From: an uncultured Eubacteriales bacterium
Lineage (GTDB): Bacteria > Bacillota > Clostridia > Oscillospirales > Oscillospiraceae
NCBI GenBank assembly: GCA_900549545.1
Contig: URPA01000006.1
Coordinates: 3,048 to 67,047, forward strand
Reading direction: 5' to 3'
Length of the DNA stretch: 64,000 nucleotides
Of this stretch, positions 41,279-50,529 are shown piece after piece; within the stretch, counting starts at the first letter, position 1, and each line of letters begins with the position of its first letter. The notes under the pieces were generated by a model that was not told where the DNA came from, searched no databases, and saw only the letters and a program-made list of their open reading frames with translations. The position numbers were made by a program, and so were the translations under genes.

Positions 41279-42351
41279 TCCTTTGTGCCCCCCTTGAAGA
41301 GAAGATAGAGGAACAGCGGGCCGCCGAGGAAGGAGGTTATAGCACCTATGGGCAGAACCATGGGGCTGACAACCACGCGGGCGAAAAGATCACCCAAGAG
41401 CAGCAGCAGCGCGCCCGCCATAGCTGAGCCGGGCAGCAGATACACATGGTTGTTGCCCACTACAAGTCGGACGATATGCGGCGCGACAAGGCCGATGAAG
41501 TTAATAAGCCCGATGTAGGACACAATGACCGAGGCGGTGACACAGCAGAGCATGGTGTTAACCATGGTGAGTCTGCCAACGTTTATGCCAAGGCTGGCCG
41601 CAGTCTCTTCGCCGCTCAGAAGAGCGTTATAATCCCAGCGATGGAGAAAGAAATATATGCAGACCAGCACAAGGACTATTGTCATGCGGCCAACATCGCC
41701 CCAGCTTGTGTTGCTCAGACTGCCAAATGTCCAAAAAACAAGGGAGTTAAGCTCAACCTCGCTTGCAAAATACTGCATGAGAGTTGTGCCGCCGGTGAAC
41801 ATGGCGCTGATGGCAACGCCTGCGAGGACTATGCCCTCCGCCGAGATGCGCTTGAAGCGGCTGAGCGCAAGAATGACCAGCGCGACGCCAATGCTCCCCG
41901 CGAAGGCGCAGACGGGAATGGCCAGGCGGCCAAGACCGCCGACGGAGCCCATATGCAGCACGATAATCGCAAAGGCCGCTCCGAAGCTTGCTCCCTGCGA
42001 CACGCCGAGAGTAGAGGAGGAGGCGAGGGGATTGCGCAAAATGGCCTGAAAAACCGCGCCCGTAATGCCAAGACCTGCACCCGCGATTATGGCGGTGCAG
42101 ATGCGGGGCAGGCGGTTGTTGCGGACGATAAGATTAATCTTATCGTCCGCAGAGCGGCCAAACACTCCCAGAATAAGCTGGGAAATGGGGGTGTTGTATG
42201 AGCCTGCCCTCAGCGACAGCAGAAACGCCCCGATGAGCAGAACAAACAGACCTATCAAAAACCATATGCTGCGCTGGCGATTGCGCTTGAAAAGCTGGTC
42301 CTCGCCGTGCTTAGGCAGCTTATCCGCCGATGGTGACAGTGGTGAATTCAT
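41272..42351 (-). CDS. FecCD-family ABC permease
   Basis: 359-aa permease with about ten hydrophobic segments. Conserved FecCD segments are RLPRICTAIIAGAGLGITGAVFQAILRNPLASSSTLGVSQGASFGAAFAI and, near the end, SYIGLINFIGLVAPHIVRLVVGNNH, the loop contacting the ATPase. The ATG lies inside the 3' end of the binding-protein gene (32-nt overlap) and is preceded by AAGGAAG, so translation is probably coupled. The N-terminal about 28 residues are hydrophilic and longer than usual. Confidence 0.92.
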   Translation of the reverse strand: MNSPLSPSADKLPKHGEDQLFKRNRQRSIWFLIGLFVLLIGAFLLSLRAGSYNTPISQLILGVFGRSADDKINLIVRNNRLPRICTAIIAGAGLGITGAVFQAILRNPLASSSTLGVSQGASFGAAFAIIVLHMGSVGGLGRLAIPVCAFAGSIGVALVILALSRFKRISAEGIVLAGVAISAMFTGGTTLMQYFASEVELNSLVFWTFGSLSNTSWGDVGRMTIVLVLVCIYFFLHRWDYNALLSGEETAASLGINVGRLTMVNTMLCCVTASVIVSYIGLINFIGLVAPHIVRLVVGNNHVYLLPGSAMAGALLLLLGDLFARVVVSPMVLPIGAITSFLGGPLFLYLLFKGGTKEC

Positions 42352-43465
42352 ATCCGGCTTCCTTCAAATCATTATAGGGGTTCGCGCCGAGAATAGTCTC
42401 AAAAATTTCGCCTATCTTGGCTTCAATATCCACATCCGCAAACTGCTCCGGGTAGAGGATGGACGCGGCATAGTAGGCATCTGCAAGGGCGGTGTCAAGG
42501 TTTGTCGCGTAGGAGCGGAAGGAAACCTGCGCGTAAACCTTGCCCTCCTTGACGGCGGTGAGGCTGTTGTAGTAATCGGGGTGGGCGGCATAGTCTTCGT
42601 TTATGAGTCCAAGGCCGTTGTAATCGACAAAAATTACGTCAGGATCCCAGGTGAGAACCTGCTCGAGGTCCACATCATAAGCAAGCGCCTGACCGCTCTC
42701 GTCAGCGAGATTTTTGGCGTTGATAAGCACAAACGGGCCGTAATTTGCCTCGGTGCCCTCGAAGCCGTGAATACCCTTGAAGGATACGCCGCAGACATAG
42801 GCGCTGGGCTTGTCCTCATCGGGGACACCGGCGGTGCGCTGATTGAGGTCGTCCTCAATAGAGTGCAGATAGGCGGTCAGCTCCTCGGCGCGCTCCTCCT
42901 TGCCGTAAAGCTCACCGAGAATACGGATGGTCTCAAAAGCGTTGTCGTCAAGAGTTGTGTCACTGCCTGGAATGGAGACGACGGGGATACCGGTCTTGGC
43001 CTGAAGCTCGTCAGGGTCAGCCTTTGAGGAGAAGGACATGACAATTACCTGAGGGTTGAGCTTGATGATTTCCTCCTCCCAGGGCTCGCCATTGCCGCCG
43101 ATTGCGGGCAGGTCCTTGAACAGATCGTAATTTACGTAGTTGTACATACGATCCATGCCGCCCTCTTTTTCATACTCCTCAACGCCGACGACAAGCTCCT
43201 GCCCCTGCACATAGCAGGTGTAACGCAGGGCACCGACGCCAACGCAGATTATGCTCTCAACAGTCTCGGGAATCTCAACCTCGCGGCCCTTTGCGTCTAC
43301 GATTATGCGCGTATCAGCGGCGGGGGCATCAGCGGGAGCTTCGGACTCAGCGGGGGCGGCGCTCTCAGCGGGAGCGGAGCTGTTGCCGCAGGCACAAAGG
43401 CCAAGAGCCAGAACCAAGGCAAGAAGCAGAGCTATGATTTTTGTTGTGCTTTTCATTTGAATCAC
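42320..43465 (-). CDS. ABC substrate-binding lipoprotein (iron/cobalamin type)
   Basis: 381-aa lipoprotein: signal peptide ending LALVLALGLCAC with the lipobox cysteine near residue 24-26. An Ala/Pro/Glu linker precedes a class III binding-protein fold (VDAKGREVEIPETVESIICVGVGALRYTC; PQVIVMSFSSKADPDELQAKTGIPVV). Such proteins bind iron complexes, heme, cobamides or molybdate-like oxyanions; the ligand cannot be read from sequence. First gene of the importer operon. Its regulation is not evident; I see no convincing Fur box in 43466-43540. Confidence 0.9.
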   Translation of the reverse strand: MIQMKSTTKIIALLLALVLALGLCACGNSSAPAESAAPAESEAPADAPAADTRIIVDAKGREVEIPETVESIICVGVGALRYTCYVQGQELVVGVEEYEKEGGMDRMYNYVNYDLFKDLPAIGGNGEPWEEEIIKLNPQVIVMSFSSKADPDELQAKTGIPVVSIPGSDTTLDDNAFETIRILGELYGKEERAEELTAYLHSIEDDLNQRTAGVPDEDKPSAYVCGVSFKGIHGFEGTEANYGPFVLINAKNLADESGQALAYDVDLEQVLTWDPDVIFVDYNGLGLINEDYAAHPDYYNSLTAVKEGKVYAQVSFRSYATNLDTALADAYYAASILYPEQFADVDIEAKIGEIFETILGANPYNDLKEAGYEFTTVTIGG

Positions 43466-43548
43466 CTTTTTTTACAAGATGGTCAAATTTTATCACATTA
43501 AATTAGAGAGCGTAAGCCCCCCGGGGGGATAAAAATAGGTAAAAAGTT

Positions 43549-43623
43549 AGAAGTAAGAGTGAAGAAGTAAGAGTGAAGAAGTAAGTTTCAAGGCTGGGCA
43601 CAACCGTTTACTTCTTCACTCTT
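43549..43623. repeat. 14-bp tandem repeats and inverted copy, probable cysS terminator
   Basis: AGAAGTAAGAGTGA is repeated at 43549-43562 and 43563-43576, with a third partial unit at 43577-43585. An inverted copy, TTACTTCTTCACTCTT, lies at 43608-43623. On the minus strand this forms a long hairpin followed by a T tract, so it can end the nine-gene operon that finishes with cysS. Confidence 0.6.
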
Positions 43624-43638
43624 CGCTTTTGTTAAATA

Positions 43639-45090
43639 TTATATCCGCTTCCACTTTGCGCCGTGGGGAATATCCGTGACCTCAATACCGGCGGCCTTCA
43701 GCTCGTCTCTTATCCTGTCTGCTTCGGCAAAGTTTTTGGCCTTCTTCGCATCCTGCCGGGCCTTGATTTTGGCCTCAACCTCCGCGTCAGCCTCACCGGA
43801 CTCGGAGATGATAGTGAACTCACCGGCGGCGAGAGTCTGCTTTTTAAGCTCCTCACGCTTAACGTCGGCCTTTTTAATAAGGTCAAGGCTGAGAACCCGA
43901 TCAAAATCAGCGATGACGGCAAGCTTCGTGGCGTCATTGGTCTTGTATTTGAGCACATCATACACTGCGGTGACGGCGAGGGAGGTGTTCAAGTCGTTAT
44001 CAAGCGCTGCGTTGAAGCGCTGCTTGAGGGCCTCGGCGGCATCCTTGTCAAGCTCGCCATCCTCGGGCTTGAGAGCGGCAATCTTGGCGATAAGCTTGTT
44101 GTACGCGCCCTGAGCATTATCGAGGTTTTCCCAGGTAAAGACAAGGGACTTGCGATAGTGGCTCTGGAGGCAGAACAGACGGTAGGCGAGGGGATCATAG
44201 CCCTTTTCCTCCAGCAGGGAGACGGTCAGAAATTCACCGCTGGACTTGCTCATTTTGCCGGAATTGGTGTTCAGGTGGAGGACGTGCATCCAATAATTGC
44301 ACCATTTATGCCCCAAATACGCCTCTGACTGGGCGATTTCATTGGTGTGGTGGGGGAAAGCGTTATCGATGCCGCCGCAGTGAATATCCAGATCCTCACC
44401 CAGGTGCTTGATGGAGATGCCGGAGCACTCAATGTGCCAGCCGGGATAGCCCACACCCCAGGGAGAGTCCCATTTGAGGGCCTGATCCTCAAATTTGGAT
44501 TTGGTGAACCAGAGGACAAAGTCGTTCTTGTTTCGCTTGTTGGGGTCCTCCTCAACGCCCTCGCGCACGCCGACATCGAGGTCGTCCGCGTTAAAGTCGT
44601 TAAAGACATAGTAGCGCTCGAGCTTGGAGGTATCAAAATAGACATTGCCGCCGGCAAAATAGGCGTAGCCGGTGTCCATGAGCTTGGTTATTATTTTAAT
44701 ATAGTCGTCAATGCAGTTGGTGGCGGGCTCGACAACATCAGGGGTCTTGATGTTGAGCTTCGCGCAGTCGGAGAAGAAGGCGTCAGTATAGAACTTTGCA
44801 ATCTCCATAACGGTCTTATGCTCACGCCTTGCGCCCTTGAGCATCTTATCCTCGCCCTCGTCAGCGTCGGAGGTCAGGTGGCCAACATCGGTGATGTTCA
44901 TGACGCGCTTGACGTTATACCCGGCATAGCGCAGGTACTTCTCCAGAATATCCTCCATTATATAGGAGCGGAGGTTGCCGATATGGGCAAAATGGTACAC
45001 CGTGGGCCCGCAGGTGTACATCTTGACAAGGTTCGGGTCGTTGGGGACAAAGTCCTCTCTTTTTCTTGTGGCGGAATTATACAGTTTCAT
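43639..45090 (-). CDS. cysS: cysteinyl-tRNA synthetase
   Basis: 483-aa class I aminoacyl-tRNA synthetase charging tRNA-Cys. It has HFAHIGNLRSY (HIGH-type motif, about residues 33-43) and KMSKSSGEFLTV (KMSKS). Zinc ligands include Cys27 in MYTCGPTVY and the ECSGISIKHLGEDLDIHCGGIDNAFPHHTNE region. The DALR anticodon-binding region and the C-terminal tail are complete. AAGGAGC lies upstream of the ATG, 12 nt after pgsA. Last gene of the long minus-strand operon. Confidence 0.97.
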   Translation of the reverse strand: MKLYNSATRKREDFVPNDPNLVKMYTCGPTVYHFAHIGNLRSYIMEDILEKYLRYAGYNVKRVMNITDVGHLTSDADEGEDKMLKGARREHKTVMEIAKFYTDAFFSDCAKLNIKTPDVVEPATNCIDDYIKIITKLMDTGYAYFAGGNVYFDTSKLERYYVFNDFNADDLDVGVREGVEEDPNKRNKNDFVLWFTKSKFEDQALKWDSPWGVGYPGWHIECSGISIKHLGEDLDIHCGGIDNAFPHHTNEIAQSEAYLGHKWCNYWMHVLHLNTNSGKMSKSSGEFLTVSLLEEKGYDPLAYRLFCLQSHYRKSLVFTWENLDNAQGAYNKLIAKIAALKPEDGELDKDAAEALKQRFNAALDNDLNTSLAVTAVYDVLKYKTNDATKLAVIADFDRVLSLDLIKKADVKREELKKQTLAAGEFTIISESGEADAEVEAKIKARQDAKKAKNFAEADRIRDELKAAGIEVTDIPHGAKWKRI

Positions 45091-45102
45091 TGTAAAAGCT
45101 CC

Positions 45103-45621
45103 TTAATCGATGTCCTTAAAGACATCGCGGTTTTTCCAAAAATACTCAACGCCTGAGTAGACAGTGGTGACAACGATGACAACGGAGGAAATTATGTTAA
45201 CCAGCTCCACCTCGGGGAATAGCAGCATGGCGCCGAGGCCGAGCATGGTGCAGGCGGTCTTTATCTTGCCGGACCACGCGGCGGCAATGACCCGCTGCTG
45301 TTCAACGGCAACCATACGCAGACCGGACACCGCAAACTCGCGGAAAAGCACCACGGCGACTATCCACCCGGCCATCTGACCGTTCTCAATGAAGAAGCAC
45401 ATGGCGGCGAGCACCAGCATCTTATCAGCCAAAGGGTCGGCAAACTTGCCGAAATTTGAAACCTGGTTATAGTGCCTTGCGATATAACCGTCCGCCATGT
45501 CAGAAAGGCAGGCGATAGTATAAACCGCAAATGCCCAGTACATATGCCCTGTGTATGCAAGCACCAGAAACACGGGAATCATTATAATGCGGAAAATGGT
45601 AATTTTGTTTGCGGTTGTCAT
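45103..45621 (-). CDS. pgsA: CDP-diacylglycerol-glycerol-3-phosphate 3-phosphatidyltransferase
   Basis: 172-aa integral membrane enzyme making phosphatidylglycerol phosphate. The CDP-alcohol phosphotransferase motif is complete: DMADGYIARHYNQVSNFGKF followed by ADPLADK, with the three catalytic/metal aspartates. Four to six membrane spans. I used the ATG at 45619-45621, which follows GAGGAGG and starts one base after the rimO stop; the longer frame overlaps rimO. pgsA next to recA/rimO-type genes is a known Bacillota arrangement. Confidence 0.93.
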   Translation of the reverse strand: MTTANKITIFRIIMIPVFLVLAYTGHMYWAFAVYTIACLSDMADGYIARHYNQVSNFGKFADPLADKMLVLAAMCFFIENGQMAGWIVAVVLFREFAVSGLRMVAVEQQRVIAAAWSGKIKTACTMLGLGAMLLFPEVELVNIISSVVIVVTTVYSGVEYFWKNRDVFKDID

Positions 45622-45622
45622 G

Positions 45623-46954
45623 TCATACCTCCTCAGGTTTGACTTCCTCACCGTACAGATCCCCTCCATCCGCGGAGGTGATGTGCACGGCGGCAAATTC
45701 GCCTTCCTTACAGCTTCCGCAGAAGTAGACCTGCCCGTCAATGTCCGGGGAGTCGGCATAGCTCCTGCCCACAAGGTATTGGCTCTCCTCATCAAAATAT
45801 TCGCAGAGAACCTTTATTGTTCTGCCGACAAAGCTGTGGCAGAAATCGTCCATAATCGGCGCTTGCAGCTCCACGATAAGCTCGGCCCGGCGCTGCGCCT
45901 CCTCGCTGTCAACATGGGGCATTTCGGCGGCGGGCGTCCCTTCCTCGGGGGAGAAGGGGAACACACCTACCCGCTCTATGCGGGCCTCCTTCAGGTATTC
46001 GCACAGCTCCTCAAACTCCGCCTCACCCTCACCAGGAAGCCCGGCGATAAGGCTTGTGCGCAGAACCAAACCGGGGATACGCTCCCGCAGAGTCTTGAAC
46101 AGGGCGCGGATATCGTCTCCGGTTCCACGGCGGTTCATGTTTTTGAGGATATCATTATTTATGTGCTGGATGGGAATATCCAGATATTTTACGACCTTAT
46201 CATTGCGGGCGATCTCGTCAATCAGCTCATCGTCAAACTGGTCGGGGTAGAGGTAATGAAGCCTTATCCACTCGATCCCGTCGATCTCCGCGAGGCGGCG
46301 GCAGAGCTCTGCAAGGCAGCGCTTGCCGTAGCGGTCGGTCCCGTAGCGGGTGATGTCCTGAGCGATGACGATAATCTCCTTGACCCCGTGCTCAGCAAGG
46401 TCGCGTGCCTCAGCAAGCACCGCTTCAATATCCCTTGAGCGGTAGCGCCCGCGGATATATGGGATGGCACAGAAGGCGCAGAAGTTGTTGCAGCCCTCGG
46501 CAATGCGCAGATACGCCCATGATGGGCCGGTTGAGATGACTCTTGGTATCTCGTCCACAGGGGCGCTGCTGTCGGCAAAGCGGGCGATGCCGCCGCCGTC
46601 AATAACGGCGTTGGCCGCTGCGACGATATCCCCAAAGCTGCCGACGCCCAGAACCGCGTCGATCTCTGGGAGCTCTGTCAGGATCGTGTCCTTATACCGC
46701 TCGGGAAGGCAGCCGGTCACGATAAGCCCGCCAAGCTTACCCTCTGCCTTGAGCTCCGCCATCTGCAATATGGTGTCAATCGCCTCGCTCTTGGCAGCGT
46801 CAATAAAGCCGCAGGTGTTGACTATCGCGAGGTCGGCGCCCTCCGGCTCCGACACAAGGCGAAAGCCCGCCTCGTCCAGCAGATAGAGCATCTGCTCGCT
46901 GTTGACAAGGTTCTTCGCGCAGCCGAGAGAGATAAGCGCAAATGTTTTTTCCAT
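45623..46954 (-). CDS. rimO: ribosomal protein uS12 methylthiotransferase
   Basis: 443-aa radical SAM enzyme that methylthiolates an aspartate of ribosomal protein S12. The N-terminal MTTase domain has cysteines in SLGCAKNLVNSE and VNTCGFIDAAK, plus VTGCLPERY. The radical SAM CxxxCxxC motif is CNNFCAFCAIP, and the C-terminal TRAM domain is about 370-440. The ATG at 46952-46954 was chosen by its match to the family N-terminus (MEKTFALISLGCAKN) and AGGAATATT upstream. It starts 4 nt after recX. Confidence 0.94.
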   Translation of the reverse strand: MEKTFALISLGCAKNLVNSEQMLYLLDEAGFRLVSEPEGADLAIVNTCGFIDAAKSEAIDTILQMAELKAEGKLGGLIVTGCLPERYKDTILTELPEIDAVLGVGSFGDIVAAANAVIDGGGIARFADSSAPVDEIPRVISTGPSWAYLRIAEGCNNFCAFCAIPYIRGRYRSRDIEAVLAEARDLAEHGVKEIIVIAQDITRYGTDRYGKRCLAELCRRLAEIDGIEWIRLHYLYPDQFDDELIDEIARNDKVVKYLDIPIQHINNDILKNMNRRGTGDDIRALFKTLRERIPGLVLRTSLIAGLPGEGEAEFEELCEYLKEARIERVGVFPFSPEEGTPAAEMPHVDSEEAQRRAELIVELQAPIMDDFCHSFVGRTIKVLCEYFDEESQYLVGRSYADSPDIDGQVYFCGSCKEGEFAAVHITSADGGDLYGEEVKPEEV

Positions 46955-46958
46955 TAAA

Positions 46959-47570
46959 TCAATATTCCTCCTGCGGCGCGTTGTACCGGGCGAGGGCGGA
47001 GCGTATCTCCTCCCACGAGTAGCCGCGGCGGTACAGCGCGCTGCTGATTTTTCGTATTTCGTCCCTGTCCTCCGGGTCCTTGAGGCGGGAGGCGATAAAG
47101 CGGTCAAGCTTTTCATCTCCGGCGGGCATGGCGGCCATGGCCGTATCCCACAGCTCCCGGTCAAGCCCACGGCGGCTCAGCTCCGCGCGGACACGGCCTG
47201 CGCCGTAGCCCTTGGCGGCATAGTGCCGGGCTATCTGCTGGGCATAGCGCTCCTCGTCAATAAAGCCGTTTTCTTCAAGCCAGCCGGCGCAGTATTCGGC
47301 GACATCCTCCGCTTCACCCTTAGATATGAGCTTGTCCATAAGCTCCTTGCGGGACATGGAGCGGCGGGAGATAAGCTCAAGCGCCCTTTCCCGGGCGAGG
47401 GAACGGGCGGAGAGACTGCGAAAGGCCTCAAACTCCGCCTCGTCCAGCTCTCTGCCGGAATAAAGCCGAAGCTCCGTCACCGCGCCCAGGGTAGAGCGCA
47501 GCTCCTCCCCATTATCAAAGCTGACTATCAGCCTGCCGGGGGAGGTTTGCCTTATGGCCGTTACGGTCAT
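46959..47570 (-). CDS. recX: RecA regulator RecX
   Basis: 203-aa helical protein that binds RecA filaments and limits their activity. It shows the three-helix repeats of the family (ALELISRRSMSRKELMDKLISKG; LEENGFIDEERYAQQIARHYAAKGYGAGRVRAELSRRGL; ALYRRGYSWEEIRSAL). It begins 3 nt after the recA stop, the classical recA-recX linkage, and its own stop is 4 nt before rimO. Confidence 0.92.
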   Translation of the reverse strand: MTVTAIRQTSPGRLIVSFDNGEELRSTLGAVTELRLYSGRELDEAEFEAFRSLSARSLARERALELISRRSMSRKELMDKLISKGEAEDVAEYCAGWLEENGFIDEERYAQQIARHYAAKGYGAGRVRAELSRRGLDRELWDTAMAAMPAGDEKLDRFIASRLKDPEDRDEIRKISSALYRRGYSWEEIRSALARYNAPQEEY

Positions 47571-47573
47571 CTA

Positions 47574-48677
47574 TCAGTCCCCGTCAAAATCGGCGGCGCT
47601 GATGTCCACAGCACGGCCCGAGACCTGAGCGGCCCTGCGGGACTGGGGGGACATGAGCTTAAAGGAATTGTCCCTTATCTGCTGCTCGATGCTCTCGCAC
47701 ACGTCGGGATTAGCAAGCAGGTATTCCTTCACGGCGTCCCTGCCCTGTATGCGCTGACCGGCGACGGTGTACCACGCGCCGCCCTTGTCGATAATTTCAA
47801 GCTTCACGCCGAGGTCAATAACCTCGCCCACGCGGGAGATGCCCTCACCATACATGATGTCAAACTCCGCCTCACGGAAGGGGGGCGCGACCTTGTTCTT
47901 GACGACCTTGGCGCGGGTGCGGTTGCCTATCATCTCGCCGTTTGCCTTGAGCGTCTCAATGCGGCGCACGTCAATGCGCACGGAGGCGTAATACTTAAGC
48001 GCGAGGCCGCCGGGAGTTGTCTCGGGGTTGCCGTACATGACGCCTATCTTCTGGCGCAGCTGGTTTATGAATATAACGGTGCAGTTATTCTTGGAGATGG
48101 CACCCGCCAGACGGCGCATGGCCTGGGACATGAGTCTTGCCAGCGCGCCGACGACCGTATCGCCCACCTCACCCTCAAGCTCAACGCGGGGAATAAGCGC
48201 GGCAACGGAGTCCACCACCAGCACGTCAATCGCGCCGGAGCGGACAAGGGACTCGGCAATATCGAGCGCCTGCTCACCGGTGTCCGGCTGGGATATGAGG
48301 AGGCTGTCAATATCGACGCCGAGGGCGCGGGCATAGGCGGGCTCGAGCGCGTGCTCAACGTCTATATACGCAGCGTCGCCGCCGGCCTTCTGAGCCGAGG
48401 CCACCACGTGCAGGGCAAGGGTGGTCTTACCGGAGGCCTCAGGCCCGTAAATCTCAACAATTCTGCCACGGGGCACACCGCCTATGCCAAGAGCCAGATC
48501 CAGAGACAGAGAGCCTGTGGAAAGAGCCTCAACATTGACGGAAATATCGTCCCCAAGGCGCATGATGGTGCCCTTGCCGTAATCTTTTTCTATCTTTGCA
48601 ATAGCGGTTTCCAGCGCTTTTTTCTTGTCGCCGTTTGCGGGGGCCGTGACGGCCACCGTCTTTTTCTTTTCTGCCAT
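47574..48677 (-). CDS. recA: recombinase RecA
   Basis: 367-aa strand-exchange ATPase and SOS co-protease. Walker [10 protein letters not shown] (about residues 72-80), [58 protein letters not shown] (loop L2 and the core) are all present. AAGGAG precedes the ATG. It is embedded in an operon, 16 nt after prmC. I see no GAAC-N4-GTTC SOS box in the upstream 100 nt or in the promoter region at 52237-52513. Confidence 0.98.
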   Translation of the reverse strand: MAEKKKTVAVTAPANGDKKKALETAIAKIEKDYGKGTIMRLGDDISVNVEALSTGSLSLDLALGIGGVPRGRIVEIYGPEASGKTTLALHVVASAQKAGGDAAYIDVEHALEPAYARALGVDIDSLLISQPDTGEQALDIAESLVRSGAIDVLVVDSVAALIPRVELEGEVGDTVVGALARLMSQAMRRLAGAISKNNCTVIFINQLRQKIGVMYGNPETTPGGLALKYYASVRIDVRRIETLKANGEMIGNRTRAKVVKNKVAPPFREAEFDIMYGEGISRVGEVIDLGVKLEIIDKGGAWYTVAGQRIQGRDAVKEYLLANPDVCESIEQQIRDNSFKLMSPQSRRAAQVSGRAVDISAADFDGD

Positions 48678-48693
48678 TGTTTTCTCTCCTTAT

Positions 48694-49548
48694 TTAAATT
48701 CTGCCGATAACAACTCTGTCAACACCTATGCTGTCCTTGCGGCGCTCGGTGTAGTCGAAGCCCGCGGACTGAAGCATCTCCTCCACCGTGTCCGCCTGAC
48801 CCTCGCCGACTTCAAAGAGCAGCCAGCCGCCGTCATTCAAAAGGGACTTCCAGTATTTTATGATCCCCTTGTAAAAACGCAGGCCGTCAGCCCCGCCGTC
48901 GAGCGCCCAGATTGGCTCATAGTCACGCACTGAGCAGTCAAGCCCGGCTATCTCGCCGCTTGCTATGTATGGGGGATTTGCGATGATCATATCAAACTTG
49001 CCGATGCCGAGCGGGGGAGAGGCGGTGGCATCCGCCTGCATACAGATGACTCTGGAGTTGAGGCGGTTCGCGGCAATGTTCTTGCGGCAAATCTCAAGCG
49101 CGGAGGCGCTTATATCCACCGCGACAAGCTTCGTCGCCGGAAGCTCATGGCCCACGGCGCAGGTTATGCAGCCGCTTCCGCAGCAAAGGTCGAGAATGCG
49201 CGCATCCATCTTATGGCCAAAGAGTATGGACTTTGCCGCGTCAACAAGTATCTCGGTGTCCATGCGGGGGATGAGCACATCGGGCGAGACCACGATGGGC
49301 AGCCCGTAAAACTCCCACAGGCCGGTTATATACGCAACCGGCTCACCCTTCAGGCGGCGGGAGGTATAGTCAAGCACCGCTTTTTCCACCTTATCAGTTG
49401 TGTAGAGGTTCATATCCCGCAAAAGCTGGGGCAGGGTCTTATCAGACGCCCGCGCGACAAGGAGCTTTGCCTCAAGGTTAAAGCCCTCAATCCCGGCCGC
49501 ACGCAGGGTGTTGCGTGCCTGAAGATATATGTCATTATAAGTTTTCAT
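48694..49548 (-). CDS. prmC: peptide chain release factor methyltransferase
   Basis: 284-aa SAM-dependent enzyme that methylates the GGQ glutamine of release factors RF1 and RF2. The SAM-binding motif is ILDLCCGSGCITCAVG and the catalytic motif is NPPYIAS. The ATG at 49546-49548 follows GAAGGGAGAAG; the longer frame reaches into yqhQ and lacks a ribosome binding site. It is commonly followed by prfA's neighbours, but here sits between yqhQ and recA. Confidence 0.93.
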   Translation of the reverse strand: MKTYNDIYLQARNTLRAAGIEGFNLEAKLLVARASDKTLPQLLRDMNLYTTDKVEKAVLDYTSRRLKGEPVAYITGLWEFYGLPIVVSPDVLIPRMDTEILVDAAKSILFGHKMDARILDLCCGSGCITCAVGHELPATKLVAVDISASALEICRKNIAANRLNSRVICMQADATASPPLGIGKFDMIIANPPYIASGEIAGLDCSVRDYEPIWALDGGADGLRFYKGIIKYWKSLLNDGGWLLFEVGEGQADTVEEMLQSAGFDYTERRKDSIGVDRVVIGRI

Positions 49549-49561
49549 CAGCTTCTCCCTT

Positions 49562-50515
49562 CTATTCGCCCCAGAGGTCGCTGCCCTTCTCTTCGGGGAT
49601 GACGAGCTCAATGGAGCGGATGGCGACTTCGAGCATAGAGTCGTCAGGCTCGTTGGTGGTTATGCGCTGGAGCCATTTGCCCGGTGCGGAAAGGGCCTTG
49701 GAGAGGAAATTGTCGTGCTTGCCGCACCAGCGGTTTATCTCATAGCTGATGCCCACGACCACCGGCAGCAGCAGCAGATGCACGCCCATGCGGGCAAAGC
49801 TGTTGTCAAGCCGGACAAGGGAGTTTACAAGTATGCTGACCACTATGACAACCAGCAGAAAGCTTGTGCCGCAGCGGGGGTGGAAGCGGGATTCTGTCCG
49901 CGCGTTTTCAACCGTCAGCTCCTTGCCGTGCTCATAGCAGAAAATAGTCTTATGCTCAGCGCCGTGGTAGGAGAAAAGGCGCTTTACATCGCTGACATTG
50001 GCGCACAGGGCCATATAGATGAGAAGAATAACGACCTTTAACACACCCTCGGAGAGGTTGCGCACGAGGTAGCTCTCTGTCAGAGGCTTTATAAGGCCCA
50101 CAATGAAGGTAGGCAGGAAGATGAACAGCAGCAGCGCCAGCGCAACGCCGAGCACAACAGCCGTGCCGATGATGAGCTTCTGTGCCTTCTCGGCGGGGAA
50201 GTGGTCTTCTATCCATTTGTCGAGCTTATCCGGCTCGCCCTGCTCCTCGAGAGGGATGAGGTTTGCTGAATACGTCAGCGCCTGCATGCCGTTTACAAGC
50301 GAGCTTAAGAAAATGGCGCAGCCGCGGATAAACGGGAAGCCCAAAATGGGGTATTTGTCTTTAATGAACTTGAGTTCCTCTGTTTTTTCAACAAGCCCGT
50401 CCGCCGTGCGGCAGACTATGGCCTGTTTTTTCGGGCCGCGCATGAGGATGCCCTCAATAAGCGCCTGCCCGCCGATGGAGGTGCGGAAGGAACAGGAATT
50501 GTTTTTATCTGGCAT
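49562..50515 (-). CDS. DUF1385 membrane protein (YqhQ family)
   Basis: 317-aa protein beginning with the family's conserved IGGQALIEGILMRGPKKQAIVCR (about residues 13-35). Two or more membrane spans follow near 105-165. A second conserved block is LFSYHGAEHKTIFCYEHGKELTVENARTESRFHPRCGTSFLLVVI, and its His/Cys residues (HGAEHK, HPRCGTSF) suggest metal binding. The biochemical function is unknown. It often neighbours prmC in Bacillota, as here (13-nt gap). Confidence 0.88.
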   Translation of the reverse strand: MPDKNNSCSFRTSIGGQALIEGILMRGPKKQAIVCRTADGLVEKTEELKFIKDKYPILGFPFIRGCAIFLSSLVNGMQALTYSANLIPLEEQGEPDKLDKWIEDHFPAEKAQKLIIGTAVVLGVALALLLFIFLPTFIVGLIKPLTESYLVRNLSEGVLKVVILLIYMALCANVSDVKRLFSYHGAEHKTIFCYEHGKELTVENARTESRFHPRCGTSFLLVVIVVSILVNSLVRLDNSFARMGVHLLLLPVVVGISYEINRWCGKHDNFLSKALSAPGKWLQRITTNEPDDSMLEVAIRSIELVIPEEKGSDLWGE

Positions 50516-50529
50516 ATTTTTCTCCTGAT

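Noticed and set aside
43514..43530. CCCCCCGGGGGG palindrome as a regulatory site
   Set aside because: A simple homopolymeric palindrome with no link to a promoter or known site; probably chance or a minor structure between cysS and the importer operon.
43549..43623. CRISPR-like array
   Set aside because: The units are 14 bp and directly abutting with no spacers; no cas genes occur anywhere in the window.
46902..48710. 602-codon plus-strand open frame over recX and recA
   Set aside because: Shadow of recA/recX. It lacks a ribosome binding site and resembles no protein; the recA motifs are on the other strand.
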